Below are positions 42,280-51,074 of a DNA stretch of 64,000 nucleotides, in pieces; position 1 is the stretch's first letter, and each line of letters begins with the position of its first letter. Made by a program: the position numbers and the translations under genes. The notes beneath the pieces were generated by a model, which was not told the origin of the DNA, did not search any database, and saw only the letters and a program-made list of their open reading frames with translations. The stretch spans positions 5,428,501-5,492,500 of the forward strand of contig NZ_CP108494.1 of the NCBI RefSeq assembly GCF_041435435.1. Reading direction: 5' to 3'. Source of the DNA: Streptomyces sp. NBC_01241. GTDB taxonomy: Bacteria; Actinomycetota; Actinomycetes; Streptomycetales; Streptomycetaceae.

Positions 42280-43394
42280 CGGGCCACCGCCACGGACGCG
42301 CGGAGCCTGGGCACCTGCTCGGTGCTCAGCCCCTCGAAGAACGCCAGATACTCGAACTCGCACATGTGCGAAGGCCGCGTGCCGTGCTCCAGGTTGCCGT
42401 CGCCGAGGCCGACGACGCCGGGCAGCTCCCTGGCCACCTGCGGCGGCACCGGCGGCCGGCCGTCCTGGTCCGTGCGGGCCATCACCAGGCCGGTTATCTC
42501 CTCCGCCGCCCGCCGGGGTGCGAATCCGCCGCTGTTCTCACCGAGCTGGGTGGCGACGAAGGCGGCCCACAGATCGGCGCCGGTGGCGATCTGCAGCAGT
42601 TCGGCGATCCCGGTGCCGCCCGGCCTCAGACCCACCTCGCCGAAGAAGAGGTCGCTGCCGTCGTGGAGGAACTCCATGTGGAAGACCCCGTCCCGGCAGC
42701 CGAGCCCCTCGATGACGAGGCCGGCCCGCTCAGCCAGCAGAGGCCGCACCGGGTCGTCCCGGCGCAGCACGCACGTGCTCCGGGTGCCGTGCGATCGCAG
42801 CACCGGCCGGTCGTACTCGGACACTTCCACCCAGGACAGCCGCCCCTCCTGGAAGGCCCCGTCGCAGTGGAACTCCCGGGTGACCGCCACGGCCTCCTCG
42901 ACCAGCCACAGTCCGTCATGGCCGCGCAGCCAGTCCCGGGCGTGACCGGCCGTCATCCGGCGCACCCCGCGCGCGGACGAGGAGGCGAGAGGTTTGACGA
43001 CCACATCCGCCGCCGGATCCTCACCGCAGCTCAGGAAGTCTCCGGAGAGCCAGGCGCGCGGCGAACGGACGACGGGGCTCAGTACCGAGCGCATCCGCCA
43101 CTTGTTGGTCGCCCGCACGGACTGCTCGTAGCCCAGGCCCGGCAGACCGTACTGGGTCCGCAGAAAGCCCGCGGCGAGCATGGCGCTTTCCGTGGTGGCC
43201 ACCACCGCGGCCAGGGGGGCCTCACTGACCAGGCGGTCGACCGCCTGCAGCAGCTGCGGCCCCGGCGTGGTCGCGGTGGTTGCGTCCACGGCGTCCGGAC
43301 GGACGAACTCGTACCGCGTGGTGAAGCGGTCCATGGCCCGGCGGGCCAGTTCCTTCTCGTGCCCCAGCACCAGGACGCGTGCACGGCCGGTCAT
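42276..43394 (-). CDS. ATP-grasp ligase B, phosphonate cluster
   Basis: 372 aa from ATG 43394, in ATGA overlap with ligase A. The ATP loop ADVVVKPLASSSARGV, the LWLVEEAVAVTREFHCDG segment and the metal site FHMEF plus LFFGEVGLRPGG are present. The usual final Asn is replaced by Leu-Arg in GEVGLRPG, as in several ATP-grasp amide ligases. It is a paralogue of A and C but differs enough for a different substrate. Confidence 0.87.
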   Translation of the reverse strand: MTGRARVLVLGHEKELARRAMDRFTTRYEFVRPDAVDATTATTPGPQLLQAVDRLVSEAPLAAVVATTESAMLAAGFLRTQYGLPGLGYEQSVRATNKWRMRSVLSPVVRSPRAWLSGDFLSCGEDPAADVVVKPLASSSARGVRRMTAGHARDWLRGHDGLWLVEEAVAVTREFHCDGAFQEGRLSWVEVSEYDRPVLRSHGTRSTCVLRRDDPVRPLLAERAGLVIEGLGCRDGVFHMEFLHDGSDLFFGEVGLRPGGTGIAELLQIATGADLWAAFVATQLGENSGGFAPRRAAEEITGLVMARTDQDGRPPVPPQVARELPGVVGLGDGNLEHGTRPSHMCEFEYLAFFEGLSTEQVPRLRASVAVAR

Positions 43395-44578
43395 CGTGCC
43401 TCGGCCCCCTCGGGGCCGCGGTTGAAGGCCGCGATCGCGCGCAGTTCGTCGACCAGCTGCTGGTGGGTGGGCGCGGAGGCGATGGCGTGGCCCCACCGGC
43501 CGTAGGATCCCCGCCGACCCTCGTCCACCGCCGGGTAGTCGAGCTCGATCAGGTCGAAGCGCTTGCGGAAGGACGCCTCGGAGAGCTCGTGGTCCGGGCT
43601 GCGGGTGAGGTAGACGAAGCCGAACAGGTCCGCCGGCCCGGCGGGCTCGGCCGGGAGTGCCGGCGTGCGACCGAGCGCCAGGTCGACTGCCGCGCCGTAC
43701 AGGTCGATGCCATAGGTCAGCTCCAGTACCTCGGCGGTCAGCGCGCCGACCATCCGCGCCGCCACCTCGCCGAGCACCAGCTCGCCGTCGGGGCGTACGA
43801 AGGCCTCCAGGTGGAACACGGTGTCCGGGGCGTCGAGCTCGGTCAGTACCTGGGTCGCGAAGCGCCGGGCCCGGGCGTCCAGCTCCGGCTCGGCGCCGCC
43901 CAGCGGTGCGTCCCCGATGGCCGCGCCCTCGTGCCAGCCCATGAGCGGGCCGAGGTAGGTGCTGACGGACAGCCAGCGCGGCTCGCCCCGCGACCAGATC
44001 CCGTCGACGTGGATCTCCTCGCCTTCCACGAAGCACTCGGCGACGGTCTGCACATCGGACCGGACCGGGAACTGGGACACGTACGCGTCGAGTTCGGTCT
44101 GGCCGGACACCAGCCGCGTCGCCTGGGCGCCGTGGCCGTCCGCCGGTTTGACGACCACCGGGCGGCCCTTCGCGTCCAGTTGCTCCGCCAGGCGCGCGAA
44201 GGACGGGTTCTCGCGTGGCAGGTAGGTGCACCGCGTCCGGGGCACCGCCGCAGACAGCGACTGCTTCTGGATCTGCTTGTCACGGAAACGCAGGCACCTG
44301 AGCAGATGGGTGTCGCCCGGCAGTTTGAGCGCCGAGCGCAGTGCGGCGGCCGTGAACAGTGCCTGCTCGTGCCCGGTGACGACACCGGTGATGCCGGTGC
44401 CGACCGCGGCGAGGGCCGCGCGCAGCACCTCCTCGGTGTCGGCGAGGTCGGCGACCTTGGTGCAGGAGAGCCCGCTCAGTCCGGACTTCATTTTCTCGAC
44501 GATGAAGTGGAGAGCCAGACCGCGTTGCCGAGCCGCTTCGACGAAGCCCTTCCGGTAGCCCAGGCAGACCAGAGTCAC
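43391..44578 (-). CDS. ATP-grasp ligase A, phosphonate cluster
   Basis: 395 aa from GTG 44578, in GTGA overlap with the GNAT gene. It has a Rossmann-like start (TLVCLGYRKGF), ATP loop RPVVVKPADGHGAQATRL, AECFVEGEEIHVDGIW, then FHLEAFVRPDGELVLGEVAARMVG with both metal-binding Glu residues. It probably activates a carboxylate of the phosphonate core or of an amino acid as acyl phosphate for amide formation. Confidence 0.88.
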   Translation of the reverse strand: MTLVCLGYRKGFVEAARQRGLALHFIVEKMKSGLSGLSCTKVADLADTEEVLRAALAAVGTGITGVVTGHEQALFTAAALRSALKLPGDTHLLRCLRFRDKQIQKQSLSAAVPRTRCTYLPRENPSFARLAEQLDAKGRPVVVKPADGHGAQATRLVSGQTELDAYVSQFPVRSDVQTVAECFVEGEEIHVDGIWSRGEPRWLSVSTYLGPLMGWHEGAAIGDAPLGGAEPELDARARRFATQVLTELDAPDTVFHLEAFVRPDGELVLGEVAARMVGALTAEVLELTYGIDLYGAAVDLALGRTPALPAEPAGPADLFGFVYLTRSPDHELSEASFRKRFDLIELDYPAVDEGRRGSYGRWGHAIASAPTHQQLVDELRAIAAFNRGPEGAEAR

Positions 44579-45039
44579 TGTGGTGAACCTATCTCTTTGG
44601 TGAAGACGTGGTGGTGCGGCGGGAAGGGCCGCTCCCGCCGGTAGCCCAGCGACGTGAAGAACGCGACGTTCACGGCGAGGCTGTCGCGTACGGCGATGAT
44701 CAGCTGCGGGGCGCCGGAGGCAGCGGCCCGTTCCTGGACGGCCGCCGCCAGTCGGCTGCCCACGCCCTGCCGGCGCCAAGAGGGGGCGACCGACAGGGTG
44801 TCGAGTGTGTAGCCCTCCGGATCGGGGCCGTGGCGTACGGCTCCGAGCAGCCCTGTGTCGGAGCGGGCGAGCAGCCAGGAGTCGGCGCAGTCGTGCAGCG
44901 CCTCGGCGGTCCACTTCAGCGCGGTCGGCCGGAAGTCCGCCGTGAACGGCTGGTAGACCTCCCGGACCAGTCGGGCGACGGCCTCCGCGTCCGCCGCCCG
45001 GCCGTCCTCGATCCTGACCGGAACCATGGCCCGTGTCAT
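44575..45039 (-). CDS. GNAT acetyltransferase, phosphonate cluster
   Basis: 154 aa from ATG 45039, in ATGA overlap with the methyltransferase gene. A single GNAT fold has the acetyl-CoA loop in SWRRQGVGSRLAAAV and a later NVAFFTSLGYRRERPF. In phosphonate and phosphinate clusters such enzymes either N-acetylate an intermediate or protect the producer. The start was chosen by the overlap and frame. Confidence 0.87.
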   Translation of the reverse strand: MTRAMVPVRIEDGRAADAEAVARLVREVYQPFTADFRPTALKWTAEALHDCADSWLLARSDTGLLGAVRHGPDPEGYTLDTLSVAPSWRRQGVGSRLAAAVQERAAASGAPQLIIAVRDSLAVNVAFFTSLGYRRERPFPPHHHVFTKEIGSPQ

Positions 45040-45803
45040 CCGCGGGCGATCCCGTAGAACGCCTCGCTCAGATAGGGCACCTGCACCTTCCCGGCCTCTT
45101 CGTACCGCGCACACAGGGCGCGCACCCGCTCCAGGAAGACCGGGCCGACGGCGGCGATGGCACGCTGCGCCTGCGTGGAGGAGGAGCTCATGGTGGTGAA
45201 CTCCTCGGCGGTCAGTGCCTGCCGCCACTGGCACTCCCGGCGCTCCACCCGGTCGAACCGCTCGGACAGCTCCTGTGCCACGTCGATGGCCCGGTAGGTG
45301 CGGTGGTAGCCCGGCGAGAGCTCCTCCAGCAGGTCCTCGTACTCCGCGGCGAAGCCGCCGATGCCGTAGTCGCGGTTGTTCTGGACGACCATGCACACCC
45401 CGCCGGAGCGCAGCGCCCGCACGGCGGCAGCCAGGTAGGCCGGCCGGTCCATCCACTGGTAGGCCTGGGCAGCCAGGACGAGATCGACCGGGGAGAGCCG
45501 GCCGAGGTACTCCTCAGCCGTGCTCTGCTCCCAGATGACCTGCGGGAACTTCGCCTTGCCCCTGCGGATCATGTCGTCGGAGATGTCCACGGCATGTACC
45601 GCGGCTCCGGCGGGCAGGAGGGGGACCAGCGCCTCCAGGGCGATCCCGGTGCCGGCGCCCGCGTCGACCACGGTCGGCCGGATCCGCTCCGGCAGCAGGG
45701 CGACGGCATGGGCGAAGAGTTCTGCCGGGTAGCGGGGCCGGGTCCGGTCGTAGTCGTCGGCGAGCCCGTCGAACTTGGGATCGGGGGTGGGCATGTGGCT
45801 CAT
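45036..45803 (-). CDS. SAM-dependent methyltransferase, phosphonate cluster
   Basis: 255 aa from ATG 45803, in ATGA overlap with the isomerase small subunit. Class I methyltransferase: FDGLADDYDRTRPRYP, motif I VVDAGAGTGIALE (about 45-57), acidic VDISDDM and motif IV LVLAAQAYQWMD. This resembles trans-aconitate-type carboxyl methyltransferases, which would suit the tricarboxylate-like core made by the preceding enzymes. Methyl ester formation is inferred. Confidence 0.88.
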   Translation of the reverse strand: MSHMPTPDPKFDGLADDYDRTRPRYPAELFAHAVALLPERIRPTVVDAGAGTGIALEALVPLLPAGAAVHAVDISDDMIRRGKAKFPQVIWEQSTAEEYLGRLSPVDLVLAAQAYQWMDRPAYLAAAVRALRSGGVCMVVQNNRDYGIGGFAAEYEDLLEELSPGYHRTYRAIDVAQELSERFDRVERRECQWRQALTAEEFTTMSSSSTQAQRAIAAVGPVFLERVRALCARYEEAGKVQVPYLSEAFYGIARG

Positions 45804-46300
45804 GCTCCTTGGCTGAGGCGGGAGTCGACCTGGGCGAGCAGGCCCCCCGCGTGGATCATGTCGAGCAGAAAGGCCGAGGGCGGCGCGAAGTCGGCGAGGA
45901 CCTCCCCGTCGCCGCGCACCTCGCCCCGACCGAGGTCGAGGGTGACGAGCGACCCCTCCTCCAGCCGGTCCGTGGCGGTCTCGATGGCCGGCAGGGCCAG
46001 GTTCCAGCAGTTCCTGAAGAGGATGCGCCCGAACCGGGGCGCAATCACCAGGTTCACCGCGTTGGCGAGCAGGGTGGTGACCGCCTGTTCCCGCGAGCTG
46101 CCGATGCCGAAGACGGAGTCGCTGACGATCGCGTCGCCCGGCAGCAGCGTGTCGACGAAATGGGGCCGGTAGGCCTCGAACAGGTGCGGGGCGAGCAACT
46201 GCGGATCGGTGTGCATGTGCTTGTAGCGGGCCGGGATGATGTCATCGGTGGAGACGACGCCACTGATCCTGCGTACCCGGTGGCTGGAGACGACGCTCAT
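45800..46300 (-). CDS. Aconitase-like isomerase/dehydratase, small subunit
   Basis: 166 aa from ATG 46300, in ATGA overlap with the large subunit. The swivel domain is typical of LeuD: STDDIIPARY near residue 17, FGIGSSREQA (64-73) and VIAPRFGRIL. With the large subunit it should dehydrate or isomerise 2-phosphonomethylmalate. Primary leucine biosynthesis is unlikely because it sits between phosphonate genes. Confidence 0.9.
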   Translation of the reverse strand: MSVVSSHRVRRISGVVSTDDIIPARYKHMHTDPQLLAPHLFEAYRPHFVDTLLPGDAIVSDSVFGIGSSREQAVTTLLANAVNLVIAPRFGRILFRNCWNLALPAIETATDRLEEGSLVTLDLGRGEVRGDGEVLADFAPPSAFLLDMIHAGGLLAQVDSRLSQGA

Positions 46301-47556
46301 GGGATCTCCTTCACTGTGGGGATCGCGCCCAGCAACGCGGTCGCGGCCGCCACGGCGGGAGAGGACAGGTAGATGTTGGCCTCGGCGTTGCCCATCCTCC
46401 CCCGGAAGTTGCGGTTCATCGTCGAGAGGACGTTGTCACCACGGGCCGGGAGCGGCCCCTGGGTTCCGACGCAGGTTCCGCAGCCGGGCGGGGTGACCAC
46501 TGCGCCCGCATCGATCAGGGTGTCGATGTATCCGGCGTGCATCGCCTCCCGGTAGACGCCCATCGATCCGGGCGTTATCACGAACTGGGTGCGGGTACTG
46601 ACCTGGTGGCCCTTGACCGTGGCCGCCGCCTGGGCGATGTCCTCCAGTCGGCTGTTGGTGCAGCTGCCGAGGAAGACGTAGTCGATGGGCGTCCCGGCCG
46701 CTTCGTCCAGCTGCGCCGTGTGGGCGGGCAGGTGAGGGAGTGAGACGACCGGCTGCAGGCCGCCGATGTCGAACTCCACGGTGCGCAGTCCGGTCGCCGT
46801 ACCGGCCGGGACGGTGCCCTGCTCGTCCGGTACGAAGACACATTTGGCACCGAGCTCGACGCCCAGGCTGGCCAGGCTGGCTGAGGCGTCGCTGGTCAGG
46901 GCCCGGGCCCAGGGGCCCTCGAACTCCACCGAGCAGTAGAGGAACGGCTCCTGGCCCATCCTGTTCAACAGGGTGAGCAGCACGTCCCGCGGCTGCGTGG
47001 CCCGCTCGGGCGTCCCGGTGAACCGCACCACCACGGACTCCGGTACCCGGAGCCAGGTGCTGCCGGTGACCATGGCCGCGGTGATGTCGGAGGCGCCCAT
47101 GCCCAGGCCCAGCGAGCCGAAGGCGCCGCCCACGCAGGTGTGCGAGTCGGAGCCCAGCACCAGGGTGCCCGGGGCGAACCAGCCGAGTTCGGCCGCGATC
47201 ACATGGCTGATCCCCTGTCCGCGCCGGCGTACGTCCACGCCGATCTCCGCGGCGAAGGCCTCCGCCTCCTTCATCCGGTCAGCCATGTCGACGTCGGCGA
47301 CCAGCACCGAGTGGTCGAAGACGAAGCTCACCCGCTCCGGGGCGAAGACCGTCGTGTAGCCATGCCGCTGGTACAGCTTGGCAATGGTCGGGGCATTGCC
47401 GTCCTGGACGTAGACGCGGTCGGGTCGCACGGTGACGAGGCGGCCCGGGGAGACCGGGCCCTCCTCCCCGACCAGGTGGGACGCGATGATCTGCTCGGCC
47501 AGCGGAATCCCGGCCGTCAGCGCCGGCGGTGCGGCCTGCGTCGGCTCCTGTGTCAC
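46297..47556 (-). CDS. Aconitase-like isomerase/dehydratase, large subunit
   Basis: 419 aa from GTG 47556 with AGGAAG about 9 nt upstream. 4Fe-4S ligands are visible: Cys299 in GSCTNSR, and Cys359 and Cys362 in PPGCGTCVG. LGSDSHTCVGG and FVFDHSV also fit the LeuC/homoaconitase family. It works with the small subunit on a phosphono analogue of isopropylmalate or homocitrate. Confidence 0.92.
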   Translation of the reverse strand: MTQEPTQAAPPALTAGIPLAEQIIASHLVGEEGPVSPGRLVTVRPDRVYVQDGNAPTIAKLYQRHGYTTVFAPERVSFVFDHSVLVADVDMADRMKEAEAFAAEIGVDVRRRGQGISHVIAAELGWFAPGTLVLGSDSHTCVGGAFGSLGLGMGASDITAAMVTGSTWLRVPESVVVRFTGTPERATQPRDVLLTLLNRMGQEPFLYCSVEFEGPWARALTSDASASLASLGVELGAKCVFVPDEQGTVPAGTATGLRTVEFDIGGLQPVVSLPHLPAHTAQLDEAAGTPIDYVFLGSCTNSRLEDIAQAAATVKGHQVSTRTQFVITPGSMGVYREAMHAGYIDTLIDAGAVVTPPGCGTCVGTQGPLPARGDNVLSTMNRNFRGRMGNAEANIYLSSPAVAAATALLGAIPTVKEIP

Positions 47557-47586
47557 TTCTTCGTCACTTCCTGAGTGGTCCGGGCC

Positions 47587-48717
47587 TCAGCCGGCCGTGG
47601 CCCTGAACTTGGCGGCCAGCTCGCGCAGCCGCTCCGGCGGGACGGCGCCGGAGCAGGCGATGGCCTCGGCCCGGACCTCCGTCAGCAGGGCGTCCAGCGC
47701 GGCGTCGTCCAGCCCTTCGGCGTACTCGCCGAGCGAGCTGACGATCACACCGCGGCCGGAGTGCTTGCCCACCAGTAGCTGGCGCTCACCGCCGACCAGC
47801 TCCGGCGCGAAGGGCTCGAAGGTGGAGGTGTCGCGGAGCATGCCGGTGGTGTGGATGCCCGACTCGTGGGCGAAGACATTGGTGCCGACGATCGGCTGCC
47901 AGGGAGAAGACGGCACGGCACACGCCTCGGAGACCAGCCGGGACAGCGCGGTCAGCTTGGCGGTGTCGATGCCCAGGTCCACGTCGTACCACTGGCGCAG
48001 GCTCATCACGACCTGGGCGATGTCGGCCATGCCGGCCCGCTCGCCGATGCCGTTGACCGTCACGTGGAAGTAGCGCACACCTGCCTCGATGGCTGCCAGG
48101 GTGTTGGCCACCGCGAGGCCGAAGTCGTTGTGGCAGTGGGCCTGCAGATCGATGTCGGAGACCTCGGCCACGGAACGGACCCGGTCGGCGTAGCCCTTGG
48201 GCGAGAGGATGCCGATGGTGTCCGACAGCCGCAGACGGTCCGCCCCGGCCTCGGCGACGGCGACGGCGTACTCCTGGAGGAACTGCGGCTCGGTACGGCC
48301 GATGTCTTCGGCACTGATGCTGACGAAGCAGCCTTGGTCCTTGGCCAGCTTCACCATGTCCCGGGCGGTGGAGAGCAGCCACGAGCGGTCCCGCCGGACC
48401 GAGTTCTTCAGGTGGTTGTCAGAGGTGGGAAGACCTATGTGGATGGCCTTGAAGCCCAGGTCGATGCTGCGCTGGATGTCGCTGCGGACACCGCGGTTCC
48501 AGCCGATCAAGGTGACTTCGTCACGGCGCTCCAGCATCTGCTTGAGGGCCACGACCTCCTCGCCGCCCATGGCCGGGATGCCTGGCTCGATCCACTTGAC
48601 GCCGGCGTCGATCATGGCGTTGAAGATTTCCAGCTTCTTCTTGGCCGACAGCGCCACTCCCGGCGTCTGCTCGCCGTCGCGCAGGGTGGTGTCCTCGATG
48701 ATCAGGTCGTTGCGCAT
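47587..48717 (-). CDS. Phosphonomethylmalate synthase-like DRE-TIM enzyme
   Basis: 376 aa from ATG 48717, with GGAAGG upstream. DRE-TIM signature DTTLRDGEQTPG (9-20), metal His194 and His196 in AHCHNDFG, and VNGIGERAG. Homocitrate synthase and 2-isopropylmalate synthase share this fold. In phosphonate clusters (FrbC type) the same family condenses phosphonopyruvate with acetyl-CoA to give 2-phosphonomethylmalate. The neighbouring pepM and aconitase genes support that reaction. It lacks the leucine feedback domain of LeuA. Confidence 0.9.
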   Translation of the reverse strand: MRNDLIIEDTTLRDGEQTPGVALSAKKKLEIFNAMIDAGVKWIEPGIPAMGGEEVVALKQMLERRDEVTLIGWNRGVRSDIQRSIDLGFKAIHIGLPTSDNHLKNSVRRDRSWLLSTARDMVKLAKDQGCFVSISAEDIGRTEPQFLQEYAVAVAEAGADRLRLSDTIGILSPKGYADRVRSVAEVSDIDLQAHCHNDFGLAVANTLAAIEAGVRYFHVTVNGIGERAGMADIAQVVMSLRQWYDVDLGIDTAKLTALSRLVSEACAVPSSPWQPIVGTNVFAHESGIHTTGMLRDTSTFEPFAPELVGGERQLLVGKHSGRGVIVSSLGEYAEGLDDAALDALLTEVRAEAIACSGAVPPERLRELAAKFRATAG

Positions 48718-48759
48718 GCCGATGGTTACCTTCCAGAATCGGTGACGATGGAGGGCCGT

Positions 48760-50106
48760 TCACCCGTGCCGGGTGGTGCGGTGCTGGTTCTCGGGGCGGC
48801 GCAGGCCCAGCTTCTGGCGCAGGGTGCCGTCCCGGTAACCGGTCTTGAAGACGCCCTTGCGCTGCAGGCGAGGGAGGATGTGCTCGGAGAAGTCCGCCAG
48901 CCCCAGGGGCAGCAGCGGAGGCATGATGTTGAAGCCGTCGACGGCTCCGCTCTCGAACCAGCGCACCATGTCGTCGGCCACCTCGTCGTAGCTGCCGACC
49001 AGGGTGAGGTGCCCACGCGAGGTGGTCATCCGCTCGTAGAGCTGACGGACGTTCAGGCCGCTGTCGTAGGCGAGTCGTTCGATGAGTGCCCGGCGGCTTG
49101 TGTTGGCGTTGCTCGGAGGCAGGCGAGGCAGCGGACCCTCGATGTCACAGCCGGTCAGGTCGTAGCCGCCGACCAGGTCGGAAAGCATGCTCAGACCGAA
49201 TTCGGGGCGGATCAGCGACTGCAGCTCCTCGACCTTCTCCCGGGCCTCGGCGTGGGTCCGCCCCGCGTACGTGGTCAGGCCCGGCAGGACGATGAGGCCC
49301 GGATTGAGCCGCGGATGGCGTGCCGCCCGCAGGTCCAGGTCCTTGGCGAAGGCCACCGCCGACTCGAGGTCGGACTGAGCGGTGAAGACCAACTCGGCGG
49401 TGCGGGCCGCGAGTTCCCGGCCGGTGTCCGAGGAGCCTGCCTGGACGATGACCGGGTGGCCCTGCGGCGGCCTGGGCACGTTGAGCTCCGCGTCGAGGGA
49501 GAAGAACTCGCCGCGGTGGTGCAGTGCGTGCCGCTTGGTGACGTCGTAGTAGATGCCGCTGGACTTGTCGGCCGGGAAGGCGTCGTCCTCCCAGGTGTCC
49601 CACAGCGCGCGGACGATGTCCACGAACTCCTCGGCGCGCCGGTAGCGGTCGGCGTGCTCGGGGTGCGCGGGCAGGCCGAGGTTGCCGGCGGCAGCCAGCT
49701 TGGAGGTTGTCACCAGGTTCCAGGCAGCTCGTCCGCCCGAGATGATGTCGAGACTGGCATACTCACGAGCTACGTTGTACGGCTCCTTGTACGTCGTCGA
49801 CGAGGTCACCACCAGCCCGATGTGCTCGCTGGCCATGGCCAGCGCGCTCATCAGGGTGATTGGCTCGAAGGAGGTCACCCGGCCGCCGAAGCCCGCCTGG
49901 TCGTCGTTGAAGACGGCTGGGGCATCGGAGAGGAACATGACGTCGAAGAGGTGCTGCTCGGCGAGCCGGGTCAGCGCCGCGTAGTGGTCGATGTTCCGGG
50001 TGGCCGTGGTATCGGTGCTGGGGTGCCGCCATGAGGCGGCGTGGTGGCCGGTGCCGTACGAGACGTAGGCACCCATCACCATCTGTTCCCTGCGCTGTGC
50101 AGGCAT
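48760..50106 (-). CDS. Flavin-dependent monooxygenase (NtaA/SnaA/DszA family)
   Basis: 448 aa from ATG 50106 with AGGAG 6 nt upstream. It is a luciferase-type TIM barrel of the NtaA group: HHAASWRHPSTDT, FLSDAPAVFND, SGGRAAWNLVTT and a GHPVIVQAGSS phrase. These enzymes use reduced FMN supplied by a separate reductase, and none is encoded in this operon. In pantaphos-type pathways a flavin enzyme hydroxylates phosphonomethylmaleate, and I infer that role here. It lies 47 bp after pepM. Confidence 0.88.
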   Translation of the reverse strand: MPAQRREQMVMGAYVSYGTGHHAASWRHPSTDTTATRNIDHYAALTRLAEQHLFDVMFLSDAPAVFNDDQAGFGGRVTSFEPITLMSALAMASEHIGLVVTSSTTYKEPYNVAREYASLDIISGGRAAWNLVTTSKLAAAGNLGLPAHPEHADRYRRAEEFVDIVRALWDTWEDDAFPADKSSGIYYDVTKRHALHHRGEFFSLDAELNVPRPPQGHPVIVQAGSSDTGRELAARTAELVFTAQSDLESAVAFAKDLDLRAARHPRLNPGLIVLPGLTTYAGRTHAEAREKVEELQSLIRPEFGLSMLSDLVGGYDLTGCDIEGPLPRLPPSNANTSRRALIERLAYDSGLNVRQLYERMTTSRGHLTLVGSYDEVADDMVRWFESGAVDGFNIMPPLLPLGLADFSEHILPRLQRKGVFKTGYRDGTLRQKLGLRRPENQHRTTRHG

Positions 50107-50153
50107 GGGTGGCTCCTGTCGGCGTCGCCGCGTTGCAGGTCTCTGGCGGGCCG

Positions 50154-51074
50154 CTAGACGCGCGGAGCGCGCACGATCGGACGCTTGTCATCCGGCATCG
50201 TCAGCAGTTTGGAGGTGGCGATGCAGAGTTCCTCGGCCTCCAGGGCCCGACTGTTGTCGAGGATCCGGTGGCTGACCTCCTCCATCGCCTGCGTGGCGGC
50301 GCGGAGCATGTGGTTGGCGTAGATGATCAGGTTGAACCCGGCCGCGTGCAGCTCTTCCTCAGTCACGGTGGGGTAAGCCGTGGGGATGGCTATCAGCGGG
50401 GTCTTCGGGTGACGAGCCCGCAGCTCGCGGGCCAGGTCGAGGACCATGGTCTCGTCGGCGTCCCGGCTGTGGATCACCAGGCCGTCCGCGCCGGCTGCGA
50501 CGTAGGCCGCCGCGCGGTCGAGGATCTCCTGCCGAGGCAGGCCGGTGATCAGCCCTTCGAGCCGGGCGATGATCATGAAGTGGCTGGTCAGCTGGGACGC
50601 CTTGCCGCGGCGGATCTTGTCGCAGAAGTCGTCGACCGGGGCCATGGTGTGGAGGTTCTCGCCGTCCAGCAGCGAGTTGCGCTTGTCGCCGCTCTTGTCC
50701 TCGATCACCACGGCGGAGACGCCGTGGCGCTCCATCGCACGCACCGCGTGCTCGAAGTGGTCGGTCTTGCCGCCGGTATCCCCGTCCATGACCAACGGCA
50801 GGCTGGTGACAGCGAAGATTTGGTCTATCCATGACAATCTGAGATGCAGGTCGAGCAACTCGGTGTCCGGAAGCCCGCGCAGCGCCGAGTCGGTCAGAGA
50901 GCTCGACCAGAACCCGTGGAAGGCTCGCTGCTCCGCACCCTTGCCGCGCGCATGCTCGGCGACGATGGCGGAGAGCGGGCTGTGCACCTCGAAGATGCGC
51001 ACCACCCCGTCTTCGGCGAGTGTCTCCCGAAGGGTGGCCAGGCGGGTCTCGTTACCGACAGTAGCAGTGCTCAC
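50154..51074 (-). CDS. pepM: Phosphoenolpyruvate mutase
   Basis: 306 aa from GTG 51074 with GGGGA upstream. Isocitrate lyase/PEP mutase fold. The diagnostic mutase motif EDKX5NS is present as EDKSGDKRNS (125-134), which separates true mutases from phosphonopyruvate hydrolases and lyases. MDGDTGG near residue 100 is the metal site. It converts PEP to phosphonopyruvate, the C-P bond forming step. No phosphonopyruvate decarboxylase lies nearby, so another exergonic step, the condensation at 47587-48717, must pull the reaction. It is the first gene of the 12-gene operon. Confidence 0.95.
   Translation of the reverse strand: MSTATVGNETRLATLRETLAEDGVVRIFEVHSPLSAIVAEHARGKGAEQRAFHGFWSSSLTDSALRGLPDTELLDLHLRLSWIDQIFAVTSLPLVMDGDTGGKTDHFEHAVRAMERHGVSAVVIEDKSGDKRNSLLDGENLHTMAPVDDFCDKIRRGKASQLTSHFMIIARLEGLITGLPRQEILDRAAAYVAAGADGLVIHSRDADETMVLDLARELRARHPKTPLIAIPTAYPTVTEEELHAAGFNLIIYANHMLRAATQAMEEVSHRILDNSRALEAEELCIATSKLLTMPDDKRPIVRAPRV

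Noticed and set aside
46297..48717. Leucine biosynthesis (leuA/leuC/leuD)
   Set aside because: The synthase lacks a regulatory domain and the genes are embedded in a pepM operon with tailoring genes, so a phosphono-analogue pathway fits better.
38749..51074. FR-900098/fosmidomycin-type pathway
   Set aside because: No isocitrate-dehydrogenase-like or PLP decarboxylase gene is present to take the FrbB/FrbH steps.
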